64,000 nt of DNA from Streptomyces justiciae (GCF_015163075.1 NZ_JADDXU010000005.1:372001-436000), one strand, 5' to 3'. Positions 52,027 to 60,962 are shown, numbered from the stretch's first letter. Translations and numbers: made by a program. The notes: generated by a model not told the origin, from the sequence alone.

Positions 52027-52563
52027 GTGGCTGAACAGGACGTCACCGTCGGGCAGTTGCTGCTCGCCGAGTATCAGACCATCAAGGACGAGCAGAAGGC
52101 GCGGATTGGGTTCCGGGACAACCTGCTCTATGTGACGTTGACCGTCGTGGCCGCCGTCATCGCCGCCGCCGCGCAGGCCAAGCAGGCGTCGATGCTGCTG
52201 GCGTTGCCGCCGGTGTGTGTCGTGCTCGGGTGGACGTATCTCGTGAACGACCAGAAGATCTCCGCGATTGGGGCCTATGTGCGGAGTGAACTCGCGCCGA
52301 AGCTGGCTGAGTTGGCCAAGCCGGGGGGTGGGGTGCAGGCGTTCGGGTGGGAGATCGCTCATCGGGGGGATACGCGGCGGGGGTCGCGGAAGGCTGTGCA
52401 GTTGGCGGTGGATCTGCTGGCGTTCTGCGGGGTGCCGTTGGCTGCGCTGGTCGTCTTCTGGGCTTCGGGAGGCAGCGGGCTGCTCGTTGCCCTGTCCGGG
52501 TTGGAGGCGCTCGCCGTGGGTGGGCTCGCCTCGCAGGTGGTGTGGTACGCGAACGGGGCGTGA
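52027..52563 (+). CDS. Small integral membrane protein upstream of NLR 3
   Basis: 178 residues from the GTG at 52027 (GGGGAAAGC upstream). An N-terminal amphipathic region (AEQDVTVGQLLLAEYQTIKDE) is followed by two membrane segments (about 30-48 and 53-70), a soluble loop of ~45 residues, and two more (about 125-146 and 150-172). I recognise no family with certainty. The NLR 3 gene starts 22 bp after its stop with a strong ribosome-binding site, so both form an operon. By position it is a candidate membrane-acting effector or sensor for NLR 3. Confidence 0.72.
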   Translation: MAEQDVTVGQLLLAEYQTIKDEQKARIGFRDNLLYVTLTVVAAVIAAAAQAKQASMLLALPPVCVVLGWTYLVNDQKISAIGAYVRSELAPKLAELAKPGGGVQAFGWEIAHRGDTRRGSRKAVQLAVDLLAFCGVPLAALVVFWASGGSGLLVALSGLEALAVGGLASQVVWYANGA

Positions 52564-52585
52564 ACTCCCGTAGGAGGCCCTACCT

Positions 52586-55024
52586 TTGACGTACGGGTAC
52601 GGAACGGCGGGGGACGGGCGGATGGAAGCGGCGTGGCTTTCGGCTCTTCTGGCGGCTCTGGTTGAAGGCGCGGGCGGGGACGCCGGGCGCCGGGCGGTGG
52701 AGAAGCTGGCGCAGGCGGTGGGGGTCGACGCCGGGGCGCCGGTTCGGGAGATTGTTGAGGCGGCGACGGTTCCGGTACGGCGGGATGCGGTGCGGGAGTG
52801 GGGCGAGGCCATTGTTGACCTGCTCGCCTCCGATCCTCGGGGTGTCGCCGGTGCCGTCGCGCGGGGCATGGAGCGGCACGCGTCGGGGAGCGGTAGCTCC
52901 TGGTACGACGGTGATCACGCTGACTTCCGGGGCGGGGTCTTCCTGCGTGAGGTGGTCGGCGTGCAGGTGGTCATCCAGCATGGCGCTGCCGCCGTACCTG
53001 AGGCGATGGCCGGGCTGCCGCCGAGGGCTGGCGGTTTCACGGGCCGGGAGGCGGAGATGGCCGCATTGCTGTCCGCGCTGGACCCTGCCGCGGCCGATTT
53101 CTCCGCGTCCTCGGCCGTCCTCGTCACCGCCGTGTCCGGCCTCGGCGGCATCGGCAAAACCGCGCTCGCCGTCGAGACCGCCCACCTGGCCCGCGAGCGG
53201 AACTGGTTCCCCGGCGGGGTCCTCTTCGTCGACCTGCACGGCTATGACTTGGAGCCAGTCACCGCCGACCGGGCCCTCCAGGCCCTCCTCCGCGCCCTTG
53301 GCATCCCTCCAGAACACATCCCCGCCACGGCGGACGAGCGGGCAGCCCTCTACCGCTCGACGCTGGACGCGCGGGCTCGGGAACGCGGCGCGGTGCTCGT
53401 CCTTGCGGACAACGCCTCGTCGCCGGACCAGGTGCGCCCCCTCCTTCCGGGGGACTCCCGGCATCATGTCCTGGTCACCTCCCGCGACCGGTTGCCCCAA
53501 CTGGGGGCGCGGCTCTTGGCTCTGGATCAGCTCACACCGGAGGAGGCGGACGAACTCCTCGACCGCGCCCTGCGGATCGCCGATCCGCACGACACCCGGA
53601 TCGCCGACGACCGTGACTCGGCTGAGCAACTCGCCCGTATCTGTGGGTACTTGCCGCTGGCCCTGCAGATCGCGGCCGCTCTGCTGGCGGAAGACCCGGG
53701 GATGCCGGTTACCGAACTCGTCGCTGAGCTTGTCGAGTCCCGTGATCGCCTCGACCACCTCGACGACGGTGAGCGCAACGTCCGCGCCGCCTTCGAGCTC
53801 TCTTACCGACGCCTGCCCCCCGATCAGGCGCGGTTGCTGCGCCTGATCGCCCTCGCGCCGGGGCCCGAGGTGAGTGATGAGGTGGTCGCCGCGCTGGCCG
53901 GCGCGCAAACGCCTCCGGTACGGGAGCTGAAGGCGCTGGCTCGTGCCCATCTTGTTGAGCGGGGGAGCGGGCGTGGGTGGTGGCGGCTGCATGACCTGGT
54001 GCGAGTGTTCGGGGCGGGTGTGGTGGCGGGGGATGCAGGGTTGCGGGAGGAGGGGGAGGCGGCTCGGGAGCGGGTCCTGAAGTTCTATTGGCGCTGGGCG
54101 GATGCGGCTGATGACCGGTTGCGGTGGTTGCCGGGGATGGTCGAGCCGGAGCGGTTCGGGGACCGGGCGGGGGCGTTGGCGTGGTTGGACGGGGAGCGGG
54201 CGGGTCTGGTGGCTGCGGTGGGCTGGGCGCGAGAGGAGCGGTTCGCGGAGGCGGGGGTGCGGCTGGCCTTGTGCCTGGACGGGTACCTGCGCTGGCGGCG
54301 GTACTTTGACGACGGGATAGCCGTCGCGCAGGCGGCAGCGGTGGCCGCGCACGGGGCCGGGGACTGGTTCGGCGAGGCCGGCGCGTGGAACAGCCTCGGC
54401 GTCGCCCTGCAACAGGCGGGGCGTGCGGCGGAGGCGATTGAGGCCCTCATCCAGGTCCGTGACCTGTGCCAGGCCGCCGGGGACCGCCTCCGTGAAGGAA
54501 CGGCGTGGAACAACCTTGGCCTCGCCCTGCAACAGGCCAGTCGGGCGGGGGAGGCGGTCGAGGCTCACACCCGGGCCCGTGACCTGTTCCAGGCAGTCGG
54601 GGAGCGTCACGGCGAGGCCGACGCGTGGAGCAACCTTGGCCTCGTCTTGCACGAGGTGGGTCGGGCGGGGGAGGCGATTGAGGCTCACACCCGCGCCCGC
54701 AACCTGTACCAGACCACGGGAGACCGCTACCGCGAGGGCGCGGTGTGGCACAACCTCGGCTTCGCCCTGCATGTGGCGGGCCGAGTGGAGCAAGCGATGG
54801 AGGCGTACAACAAGTCTCTGGAGCTTCGTCGGGAGTTCGAGGACTGGTACGGCGATGGAGGGACCCTGGAGAACCTGGCCCGCGTCCACAAGGAAGCCCA
54901 CCGCCCCGCCGAGGCCCGCGCCGCCTACCTCCAGGCCGCCGACGCCTTCACCCGCGCCAACGCCCCAGACCGCGCCGCCCAAGCCCGCGCCCAAGCCGCC
55001 GCCCTAGACACCCCCACCCCCTAA
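52586..55024 (+). CDS. NB-ARC/TPR (NLR-like STAND) protein 3 with a DFRGG motif
   Basis: 812 residues from the TTG at 52586, 8 nt after AGGAGG; an ATG at 52622 is an alternative. Residues 13-100 are a helical domain (AAWLSALLAALVEG, AVEKLAQAVGV) absent from NLR 1. The motif at 108-131 (YDGDHADFRGGVF, then VVGVQVVIQ) precedes GFTGR. NB-ARC has Walker A GLGGIGKT at 185-192, VLVLADNAS and DELLDRALRIADP. About five 40-residue TPR units follow, ending EDWY. It is a paralogue of NLR 1 and NLR 2. Its stop overlaps the convergent response-regulator stop by 4 nt. Confidence 0.87.
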   Translation: MTYGYGTAGDGRMEAAWLSALLAALVEGAGGDAGRRAVEKLAQAVGVDAGAPVREIVEAATVPVRRDAVREWGEAIVDLLASDPRGVAGAVARGMERHASGSGSSWYDGDHADFRGGVFLREVVGVQVVIQHGAAAVPEAMAGLPPRAGGFTGREAEMAALLSALDPAAADFSASSAVLVTAVSGLGGIGKTALAVETAHLARERNWFPGGVLFVDLHGYDLEPVTADRALQALLRALGIPPEHIPATADERAALYRSTLDARARERGAVLVLADNASSPDQVRPLLPGDSRHHVLVTSRDRLPQLGARLLALDQLTPEEADELLDRALRIADPHDTRIADDRDSAEQLARICGYLPLALQIAAALLAEDPGMPVTELVAELVESRDRLDHLDDGERNVRAAFELSYRRLPPDQARLLRLIALAPGPEVSDEVVAALAGAQTPPVRELKALARAHLVERGSGRGWWRLHDLVRVFGAGVVAGDAGLREEGEAARERVLKFYWRWADAADDRLRWLPGMVEPERFGDRAGALAWLDGERAGLVAAVGWAREERFAEAGVRLALCLDGYLRWRRYFDDGIAVAQAAAVAAHGAGDWFGEAGAWNSLGVALQQAGRAAEAIEALIQVRDLCQAAGDRLREGTAWNNLGLALQQASRAGEAVEAHTRARDLFQAVGERHGEADAWSNLGLVLHEVGRAGEAIEAHTRARNLYQTTGDRYREGAVWHNLGFALHVAGRVEQAMEAYNKSLELRREFEDWYGDGGTLENLARVHKEAHRPAEARAAYLQAADAFTRANAPDRAAQARAQAAALDTPTP

Positions 55025-55719
55025 CGCCCCACCTCCCCCCGAACCCACCGATACTGCAACTCAGGCCGCCCCACAGTCCCATACTGCGGAGCCCTCGCCG
55101 CCCGCCCCGCGTCCACAAGATGCTCCAGATACCGCCGAGCAGTGATCCGCGAAATCCCCACCACTTCCGCCAACCCAGTCGCCGTAAGCCCCTCCCCGGA
55201 ATCCCGCAGAGCGACCGTCACCCGCTCAAGCGTCGGCGCACTCAACCCCTTCGGCAGCGCCGCAGGCGAGGGCGCCCGCAGCGACGCCAACGCCCGGTCC
55301 ACCTCGTCCTGCCCGCTCGCTTCCCCCACCGCCGCATGGAACTCGGCGTACCGCACCAGCCGATCCCGCAGCGTGGCAAAAGTAAACGGCTTCAGTACGT
55401 ACTGCACGACCCCCAGCGACACCCCCTCCCGCACCACCGTCAGATCCCGCGCCGAAGTCACCGCGATCACGTCCGCCTGATGCCCCGCCGCCCGCAACGA
55501 CCGCGCGAACTGCAACCCGTGCACATCCGGCAGATGCAGATCCAGCAACAGCAGGTCCACCGGCGTACGGTCCAGCAGCCGCCGCGCCTCCGCCCCCGTG
55601 TGCGCCTTGCCGACCGCGACGAACCCCGGCACCCGCCCCACGTACATGACATGTGCGTCCGCGGCGACCGGGTCGTCCTCCACGACCAGGACGCGGATCG
55701 GCTGTGGCTGGGTCGTCAT
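55021..55719 (-). CDS. CitB/DcuR-family response regulator
   Basis: 232 residues. Receiver domain 7-125 with Asp15/Asp16, phosphoacceptor Asp60 (LLLLDLHLPD), Thr88 and Lys110 (YVLKPFTF). A C-terminal helix-turn-helix of the CitB type is at about 178-225 (LTATGLAEVVGISRITARRYLEHL). Its ATG overlaps the kinase stop by 4 nt. With the kinase it most likely senses a C4-dicarboxylate or citrate and activates dctA, divergent from the kinase. Confidence 0.92.
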   Translation of the reverse strand: MTTQPQPIRVLVVEDDPVAADAHVMYVGRVPGFVAVGKAHTGAEARRLLDRTPVDLLLLDLHLPDVHGLQFARSLRAAGHQADVIAVTSARDLTVVREGVSLGVVQYVLKPFTFATLRDRLVRYAEFHAAVGEASGQDEVDRALASLRAPSPAALPKGLSAPTLERVTVALRDSGEGLTATGLAEVVGISRITARRYLEHLVDAGRAARAPQYGTVGRPELQYRWVRGEVGR

Positions 55720-57416
55720 GCGTCGCCTCCGGATGCGGTGCCTTGCGCAGCTCGCTCGGTCTCGGCCGGTACGGCAGCTGTCGTCGACGCATCTTCGACC
55801 ATGTCCGCAATCGACGTACCCCCGGCATCCCGCAAGGGCACCCGCACCTCGAACTCGGCGCCGCCCCCCTCCGCCTCCGCCACAGCCAACGTCCCCTCGT
55901 GCCGCCCCACCGCCTGCCGCACCAGCGCCAACCCCAGCCCCCGCCCGCCCGGCCCCGCCGGCTTCGTCGAGAACCCGCGCTCGAACACCGCTTCCGCATG
56001 CGCCGGGTCGACGCCCCCGCCCGTGTCCGCGACCCGCAGCACCAGCTCGCCACCGTCCGTGTACGCGGTCACCGTCACCCGCGCCCCCACACTCCCCTGC
56101 GCCGCATCCACCGCGTTGTCGATCAGGTTCCCGAGGATCGTCACCAGGTCCCGGGCGGGGAGTGACGGCGGCAGCAACCCGTCATCCAGCCGGCTGTCCT
56201 CCGACACCACCAGCTCCACCCCCCGCTCGTTCGCCTGCGCCGTCTTCCCCAGCAGCAGCGCAGCCAGCACCGGCTCGCTCACCGCCGCCACCACCTGGTC
56301 CGTCAGCGCCTGCGCCAACTCCAGCTCCGCCGTAGCGAAGTCCACCGCCTCCTCGGCCCGCCCCAGCTCGATCAAGGACACGACCGTGTGGAGACGGTTC
56401 GCCGCCTCGTGCGCCTGTGAGCGCAGCGCCTGCGTGAAGCCCCGCTCGGAGTCCAACTCGCCCATCACCGACTGGAGTTCGGTCACATCCCGCAGTGTTA
56501 CGACCGTCCCTCGCCGTTCGCCCCCCGACACCGGCGACGTGTTCACCACCAACACCCGGTCCGCCGCCAGATGCACCTCGTCCACCCTCGGCTCCGACGC
56601 CAGCAGCGCCCCCGTCAGCGGTGCGGGAAGGCCCAGGTCGGCTACCGACTGACCGACAACATCCCCGGGCACCCCCAACAGCTCCCGCCCACCGTCGTTG
56701 ATCAGCGCCACCCGGAACTGGCCGTCCAGCATCAGCAGGCCCTCGCGCACCGCGTGCAACGCGGCCTGGTGGTAGTCGTGCATGCGGCTCAGCTCGGCCG
56801 CGTTCATGCCATGGGTGTGGCGGCGGAGGCGGGCGTTGATCGCGTACGTGCCGATCGCGCCCAGGGCCAGGGCGCCTCCTGCCACTCCCAGCAGCGCAGT
56901 GAGCTGGCCCTGGACCCGTTTGCTGATCGCCTCCACCTTGATGCCCGCGCTGACCAGGCCGACGACCTTGCCGTCCTCCATGATCGGCGTGACCGCGCGG
57001 ACCGAGCGGCCCAGGGTGCCCTTGTACGTCTCGGTGAAGGAATCGCCGGCCAGGGCCGGGCCGATCCGGCCCAGGAACTTCTTGCCGATCTCCGTCTCCG
57101 TCGGGTGCGTCCAGCGGATGCCGTGCGTGTTCATGATCGTCACGAAGTCGACGTCGGCGTCGCGCATCACGCGGAGCGCGTACGGCTGGAGGTGCGCCGA
57201 GGGGTCGGAGGTGTGGATCGCCTGCCGTACGGAAGGGGAGTCCGCGACCGCGCCCGCCACCGCCATGGCCTGGCGACCCGCCGCCTCCTCGGCCTGGCTG
57301 CGGTCGCTGACGTACGTGAACAGGGCGTATCCCGCCACGAGCACCGCTATCAGCACGGCCTGCATGGCGAAGAGCTGGCCGGCCAGGCTGCGGGGTCGAG
57401 GGATGGGGATGCGCAT
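55716..57416 (-). CDS. CitA/DcuS-family sensor histidine kinase
   Basis: 566 residues. Membrane segments at about 17-36 and 175-195 bracket a PAS/CACHE sensor domain typical of the CitA/DcuS family (FVTIMNTHGIRWTHPTE, GKKFLG, RAVTPIMEDGKVVG). A cytoplasmic PAS (LHAVREGLLMLDG) precedes the SpoOB-type dimerisation helix (LRSQAHEAANRLHTVV, the phosphoacceptor His) and the HATPase (LGNLIDNAVDAA, DTGGG, GRGLGLALVRQ). A ~40-residue Ala/Thr-rich tail follows. It is divergent from dctA, 151 bp apart. Confidence 0.93.
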   Translation of the reverse strand: MRIPIPRPRSLAGQLFAMQAVLIAVLVAGYALFTYVSDRSQAEEAAGRQAMAVAGAVADSPSVRQAIHTSDPSAHLQPYALRVMRDADVDFVTIMNTHGIRWTHPTETEIGKKFLGRIGPALAGDSFTETYKGTLGRSVRAVTPIMEDGKVVGLVSAGIKVEAISKRVQGQLTALLGVAGGALALGAIGTYAINARLRRHTHGMNAAELSRMHDYHQAALHAVREGLLMLDGQFRVALINDGGRELLGVPGDVVGQSVADLGLPAPLTGALLASEPRVDEVHLAADRVLVVNTSPVSGGERRGTVVTLRDVTELQSVMGELDSERGFTQALRSQAHEAANRLHTVVSLIELGRAEEAVDFATAELELAQALTDQVVAAVSEPVLAALLLGKTAQANERGVELVVSEDSRLDDGLLPPSLPARDLVTILGNLIDNAVDAAQGSVGARVTVTAYTDGGELVLRVADTGGGVDPAHAEAVFERGFSTKPAGPGGRGLGLALVRQAVGRHEGTLAVAEAEGGGAEFEVRVPLRDAGGTSIADMVEDASTTAAVPAETERAAQGTASGGDA

Positions 57417-57567
57417 GTCGTCAGTGTGCCTCCGACGTTAAGCGTGAACTAAATGAACGGAAGGGTGACCGCCCTCACAGGGCGGGAGATAGTCACCGCA
57501 TTCCTCAAACAGCCCGGACGTGAGCCGCACGCCGGTCATGCCGACGAAGACGTCAAGGAGGGCAGCC

Positions 57568-58959
57568 GTGGCCGCCAGCACCCCCGCAGCACCCGATACG
57601 GCACCCAAGGTCAAGAAGGACCGCACCCACTATCTCTACATCGCGGTGATCGTCGCGGTCGCCCTCGGCATCGTCGTCGGCATGGTCGCGCCGGACTTCG
57701 CCGTCGAGCTGAAGCCGATCGGTACCGGCTTCGTGAACCTGATCAAGATGATGATCTCGCCGATCATCTTCTGCACGATCGTCCTGGGCATCGGTTCGGT
57801 GCGGAAGGCCGCCAAGGTCGGTGCCGTCGGCGGTATCGCCCTCGTCTACTTCATGATCATGTCGCTGGTCGCCCTCGGCATCGGTCTCGTCGTCGGCAAC
57901 ATCCTCGACCCGGGCACCGGGCTCGCCGTCACCGACGCCGTCAAGGACGTCGGCCACGCCCAGGTCGACGCGGAGGCCAAGGACACCACCGAGTTCCTGC
58001 TCGGCATCATCCCGACCACCTTCGTCTCCGCCTTCACCGAGGGCGAGGTCCTCCAGACCCTGCTCATCGCCCTGCTGTGCGGCTTCGCGCTGCAGGCCAT
58101 GGGTTCCGCCGGGCAGCCGATCCTGCGTGGTGTCGAGCACATCCAGCGGCTCGTCTTCCGGGTCCTCGCCATGGTCATGTGGGCCGCCCCGATCGGTGCC
58201 TTCGGTGCCATCGCGGCCGTCGTCGGCTCGGCCGGTGTGGATGCGCTGAAGGATCTCGCGCTGCTGATGGTGGGCTTCTACATCACCTGTTTCCTGTTCG
58301 TCTTCATCGTGCTCGGCGCGCTGCTGCGGGTGATCGCGGGCCTGAACATCCTCAAGCTCTTCAAGTACCTGGGCCGTGAGTTCCTGCTGATCCTCTCCAC
58401 CTCCTCCTCCGAGTCCGCGCTGCCGCGGCTCATCGCGAAGATGGAGCACATGGGCGTCAGCAAGCCCGTCGTCGGCATCACCGTCCCGACCGGCTACTCC
58501 TTCAACCTCGACGGCACCATGATCTACATGACCATGGCCTCGCTGTTCATCGCCGACGCCATGGGTACGCCGATGTCGCTGGGCGAGCAGATCCCGCTGC
58601 TGCTGTTCCTGTTCGTCGCCTCGAAGGGTGCCGCCGGTGTCACCGGTGCCGGTCTTGCCACGCTCGCCGGTGGTCTTCAGTCGCACAAGCCCGCCCTCGT
58701 GGACGGCCTCGGCCTCATCGTCGGCATCGACCGCTTCATGAGCGAGGCCCGTGCCCTCACCAACTTCGCGGGCAACGCCGTCGCCACGGTCCTGATCGGC
58801 ACCTGGACCAAGGAGATCGACCGCGCCCGGGTCGACCAGGTGCTCGCCGGTCAGCTGCCCTTCGACGAGAAGACGCTGCTGGACGACGACGGTGACGGCG
58901 CCGACGCCCACGCGGACGTGCCGGAGCAGGGCGGCGAGAAGGAACTCGCCAAGGCCTGA
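57568..58959 (+). CDS. dctA: DctA-type C4-dicarboxylate:cation symporter
   Basis: 463 residues from the GTG at 57568, which follows AGGAGG with 6-nt spacing; an earlier in-frame GTG at 57520 is less likely. About eight membrane segments and two hairpins hold the transport motifs: MMISPIIFCTIVLGIGS, STSSSESALPRLI, TGYSFNLDGTMIYMTMAS and KGAAGVTGAG. It imports succinate, fumarate or malate with protons or sodium. It is divergent from a CitA/CitB-like two-component system, the likely regulator. Terminators follow at 59021-59060 and 59114-59151. Confidence 0.93.
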   Translation: MAASTPAAPDTAPKVKKDRTHYLYIAVIVAVALGIVVGMVAPDFAVELKPIGTGFVNLIKMMISPIIFCTIVLGIGSVRKAAKVGAVGGIALVYFMIMSLVALGIGLVVGNILDPGTGLAVTDAVKDVGHAQVDAEAKDTTEFLLGIIPTTFVSAFTEGEVLQTLLIALLCGFALQAMGSAGQPILRGVEHIQRLVFRVLAMVMWAAPIGAFGAIAAVVGSAGVDALKDLALLMVGFYITCFLFVFIVLGALLRVIAGLNILKLFKYLGREFLLILSTSSSESALPRLIAKMEHMGVSKPVVGITVPTGYSFNLDGTMIYMTMASLFIADAMGTPMSLGEQIPLLLFLFVASKGAAGVTGAGLATLAGGLQSHKPALVDGLGLIVGIDRFMSEARALTNFAGNAVATVLIGTWTKEIDRARVDQVLAGQLPFDEKTLLDDDGDGADAHADVPEQGGEKELAKA

Positions 58960-59020
58960 GTCCGGCCTGAATCCCCGAAGGCCTCGCCAAGGCCTGAGCC
59001 TGCCGGCAACGGCAAGGACT

Positions 59021-59060
59021 CCGGGCGGCCGAGCAGCTCCCCCGTGGCTCGGCCGCCCGG
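59021..59060 (+). terminator. dctA terminator
   Basis: Perfect 14-bp arms (CCGGGCGGCCGAGC at 59021-59034, complement at 59047-59060) around a 12-nt loop, 61 bp after the dctA stop. Confidence 0.82.
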
Positions 59061-59113
59061 GCAGCACCACCGGCAAGAGCAATCGCCTCACCGAACTCTT
59101 ACCCGCCCCCACT

Positions 59114-59151
59114 AGCCTGCCGCGCCTGCCCCCTTACAGGCGCGGCAGGCT
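59114..59151 (+). terminator. Second hairpin terminator before the DUF2127 gene
   Basis: Perfect 15-bp arms (AGCCTGCCGCGCCTG at 59114-59128, complement at 59137-59151) around CCCCCTTA, 28 bp upstream of the next start codon. It may be a terminator or a leader hairpin of the downstream gene. Confidence 0.7.
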
Positions 59152-59179
59152 CATTCAGCGTTCGTGAAAGGCACGGGGG

Positions 59180-59959
59180 ATGTCGATCGACTGGGACCGG
59201 CGGACATGTGCCCGCCGCGGGCATGTGACGTACGCGCCGGACGACCCCCGGCTGCGCATCCGGCTGCGTGCCGACACCGCGCTCGGCGAGGTCTGGCGCT
59301 GTCTGCGCTGCGGTGACTTCGTGCTCGGCGAACCGCACGGATCGGGTCCGGCCGCCGAGGCGCCCCTCGTGCCGCGCGGCAAGGTGCTGCGGGATCTGTT
59401 CGTGCTGCGGTTCCTGGCGATCGAGCGGGCCGTGCGCGGCGTGTTCATCGTGCTGGTCGCGGCGGCCGTGTGGAAGTTCAGCAACTCCCAGGACGCGGTG
59501 CGCCGGCTCTTCGACGAGTATCTGGACGTCTTCCGCCCCGTCTTCCGGCACTTCCACTACGACCTCGACCATTCACCGGTCGTCGGCACCATCCAGAAGA
59601 CCTTCGGGTACAAGCACAACACCCTTGTCCTGGTGGCGGTGTTGCTCCTGGCCTACGCGCTCATCGAGCTCGTCGAGGCGGTCGGGCTCTGGTACGCCAA
59701 GCGCTGGGCGGAGTATCTGACGGTCGTCGCCACGGCCGCCTTCCTCCCCCTGGAGATCTACGAACTCACCGAGCACATCAGCTGGTTGAAGATCGCCACC
59801 CTGGTCCTCAACATCCTCGCCGTGCTCTACATCCTGCTCGCCAAGCGGCTGTTCGGACTGCGCGGCGGCCACCGCGCCTTCGAGGCGGAACGCCGGAGCG
59901 CGTCGCTCCTGGAGGTGGAGGAGGCGGCGGCCGTACCCGTGCAGGCGGGGCGGAAGTAG
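59180..59959 (+). CDS. DUF2127 membrane protein with an N-terminal zinc-ribbon-like segment
   Basis: 259 residues. Cysteines at about 10 and 41-44 (CARRGH, CLRCG) could form a zinc ribbon. Four membrane segments between 75 and 225 fit DUF2127 (VLRFLAIERAVRGVFIVLVA, LVLVAVLLLAYALIELVEAVGLW, LEIYEL). A charged C-terminal tail follows. The function is unknown. Confidence 0.87.
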   Translation: MSIDWDRRTCARRGHVTYAPDDPRLRIRLRADTALGEVWRCLRCGDFVLGEPHGSGPAAEAPLVPRGKVLRDLFVLRFLAIERAVRGVFIVLVAAAVWKFSNSQDAVRRLFDEYLDVFRPVFRHFHYDLDHSPVVGTIQKTFGYKHNTLVLVAVLLLAYALIELVEAVGLWYAKRWAEYLTVVATAAFLPLEIYELTEHISWLKIATLVLNILAVLYILLAKRLFGLRGGHRAFEAERRSASLLEVEEAAAVPVQAGRK

Positions 59960-59975
59960 ACACGGCCATACCCGT

Positions 59976-60443
59976 CTAGACGGGGCTGAAGTACGCGGCG
60001 GCCGCCTCCACGAAGCGGTCGTGTGCGGCTCGGGCCGCCTCCTGTGCCGCGTCGAGCTCCTCGGCGCTGCCGGCCGCGTCGACCATATCGTACGTGGCCA
60101 CGACCATTTCCTGCGCGGTGGCGTGGACCCGCGGATCGGGAACCAGGAGCCGCAGCGTGACCAGCGGGCGGGTGATGGCCGAGCGGGTGGCGTGGGACCT
60201 GGCGCGCAGCTCCTCCAGTTCGGCCTCGTCAGCGTCGCGCAGCCGGGCGAGCCCGCGCATCCGCAGGGCCCGGCGATGGTCCGAGCCGGCCGCGGCGAGG
60301 GCTGTCACCGCTTCGAGGCGCTCGCGGCGCAACTGTTCGGCGGCGGCCGTCCGTTCGGCCCGGCCGGCGGACAGGTGCTGGAACGTGCCGGTGACTATCG
60401 ATCCGAGGAGCGTCCCGGCTACGGCGAGGAGGGCGGTGAGCAT
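59976..60443 (-). CDS. Small membrane-anchored helical protein
   Basis: 155 residues. An N-terminal membrane helix (1-20, MLTALLAVAGTLLGSIVTG) precedes a long helical cytoplasmic region rich in Ala, Glu and Arg (EQLRRERLEAVTALAAAGSD). I recognise no family. Such proteins are common and uncharacterised in Streptomyces. It is downstream of the MarR gene on the same strand. Confidence 0.7.
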   Translation of the reverse strand: MLTALLAVAGTLLGSIVTGTFQHLSAGRAERTAAAEQLRRERLEAVTALAAAGSDHRRALRMRGLARLRDADEAELEELRARSHATRSAITRPLVTLRLLVPDPRVHATAQEMVVATYDMVDAAGSAEELDAAQEAARAAHDRFVEAAAAYFSPV

Positions 60444-60484
60444 CAGCTGCGTTCCTGTTCATCGAGTGAACCTGGCCAGAGTCT

Positions 60485-60925
60485 TCAGGCCCAAGGGTCC
60501 GTGATCTCCCGCAGCAGCGTCAGCGCCTCGCGCAGCTGCTTCATGCGGCGCTTGCCGAGGTGCTCCTCCCATTCCTTCTCCACCTCGGCCACCACCCCGT
60601 CGGCGACCTCCTTGGCCTCCCACGCCTTGCGCGCCCCGCACACCAGCCGGGCCCGCTTGTCCGTCGGGTCCGGTATCCGGGTCACATAGCCCGCCTTCTC
60701 CAGCTGGTCGACCAGGAAGCCCGCGGTCTGCTTGGTGATCTGGGCCTGTTCGGCCAGCTCCGTCAGCCGTGTGCCGTTCGGGCCGATGCGCTGCATGACC
60801 CGGGCCTGGGCGGGCGTGAAGTCGTCGAAACCGGCCTCGGCGAGCGCGGCGAAGACACGGTTCTCCAGGGCCCGGTACGGGAGGAACAGGAGCACGCCCG
60901 TGTTGAGCTCGCTCTCCGCAGGCAT
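60485..60925 (-). CDS. MarR-family regulator
   Basis: 146 residues. The winged helix is at about 40-110 (FTPAQARVMQRIGPNGTRLTELAEQAQITKQTAGFLVDQLEK, wing DPTDKRARLV). It is divergent from the DinB-like enzyme gene; a perfect 11-1-11 palindrome lies between the two starts inside the likely promoter, so it almost certainly represses that gene. Confidence 0.9.
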   Translation of the reverse strand: MPAESELNTGVLLFLPYRALENRVFAALAEAGFDDFTPAQARVMQRIGPNGTRLTELAEQAQITKQTAGFLVDQLEKAGYVTRIPDPTDKRARLVCGARKAWEAKEVADGVVAEVEKEWEEHLGKRRMKQLREALTLLREITDPWA

Positions 60926-60962
60926 CGTCGACGCTCCCTCGGTATCGCTCGTATCGCTTGAC

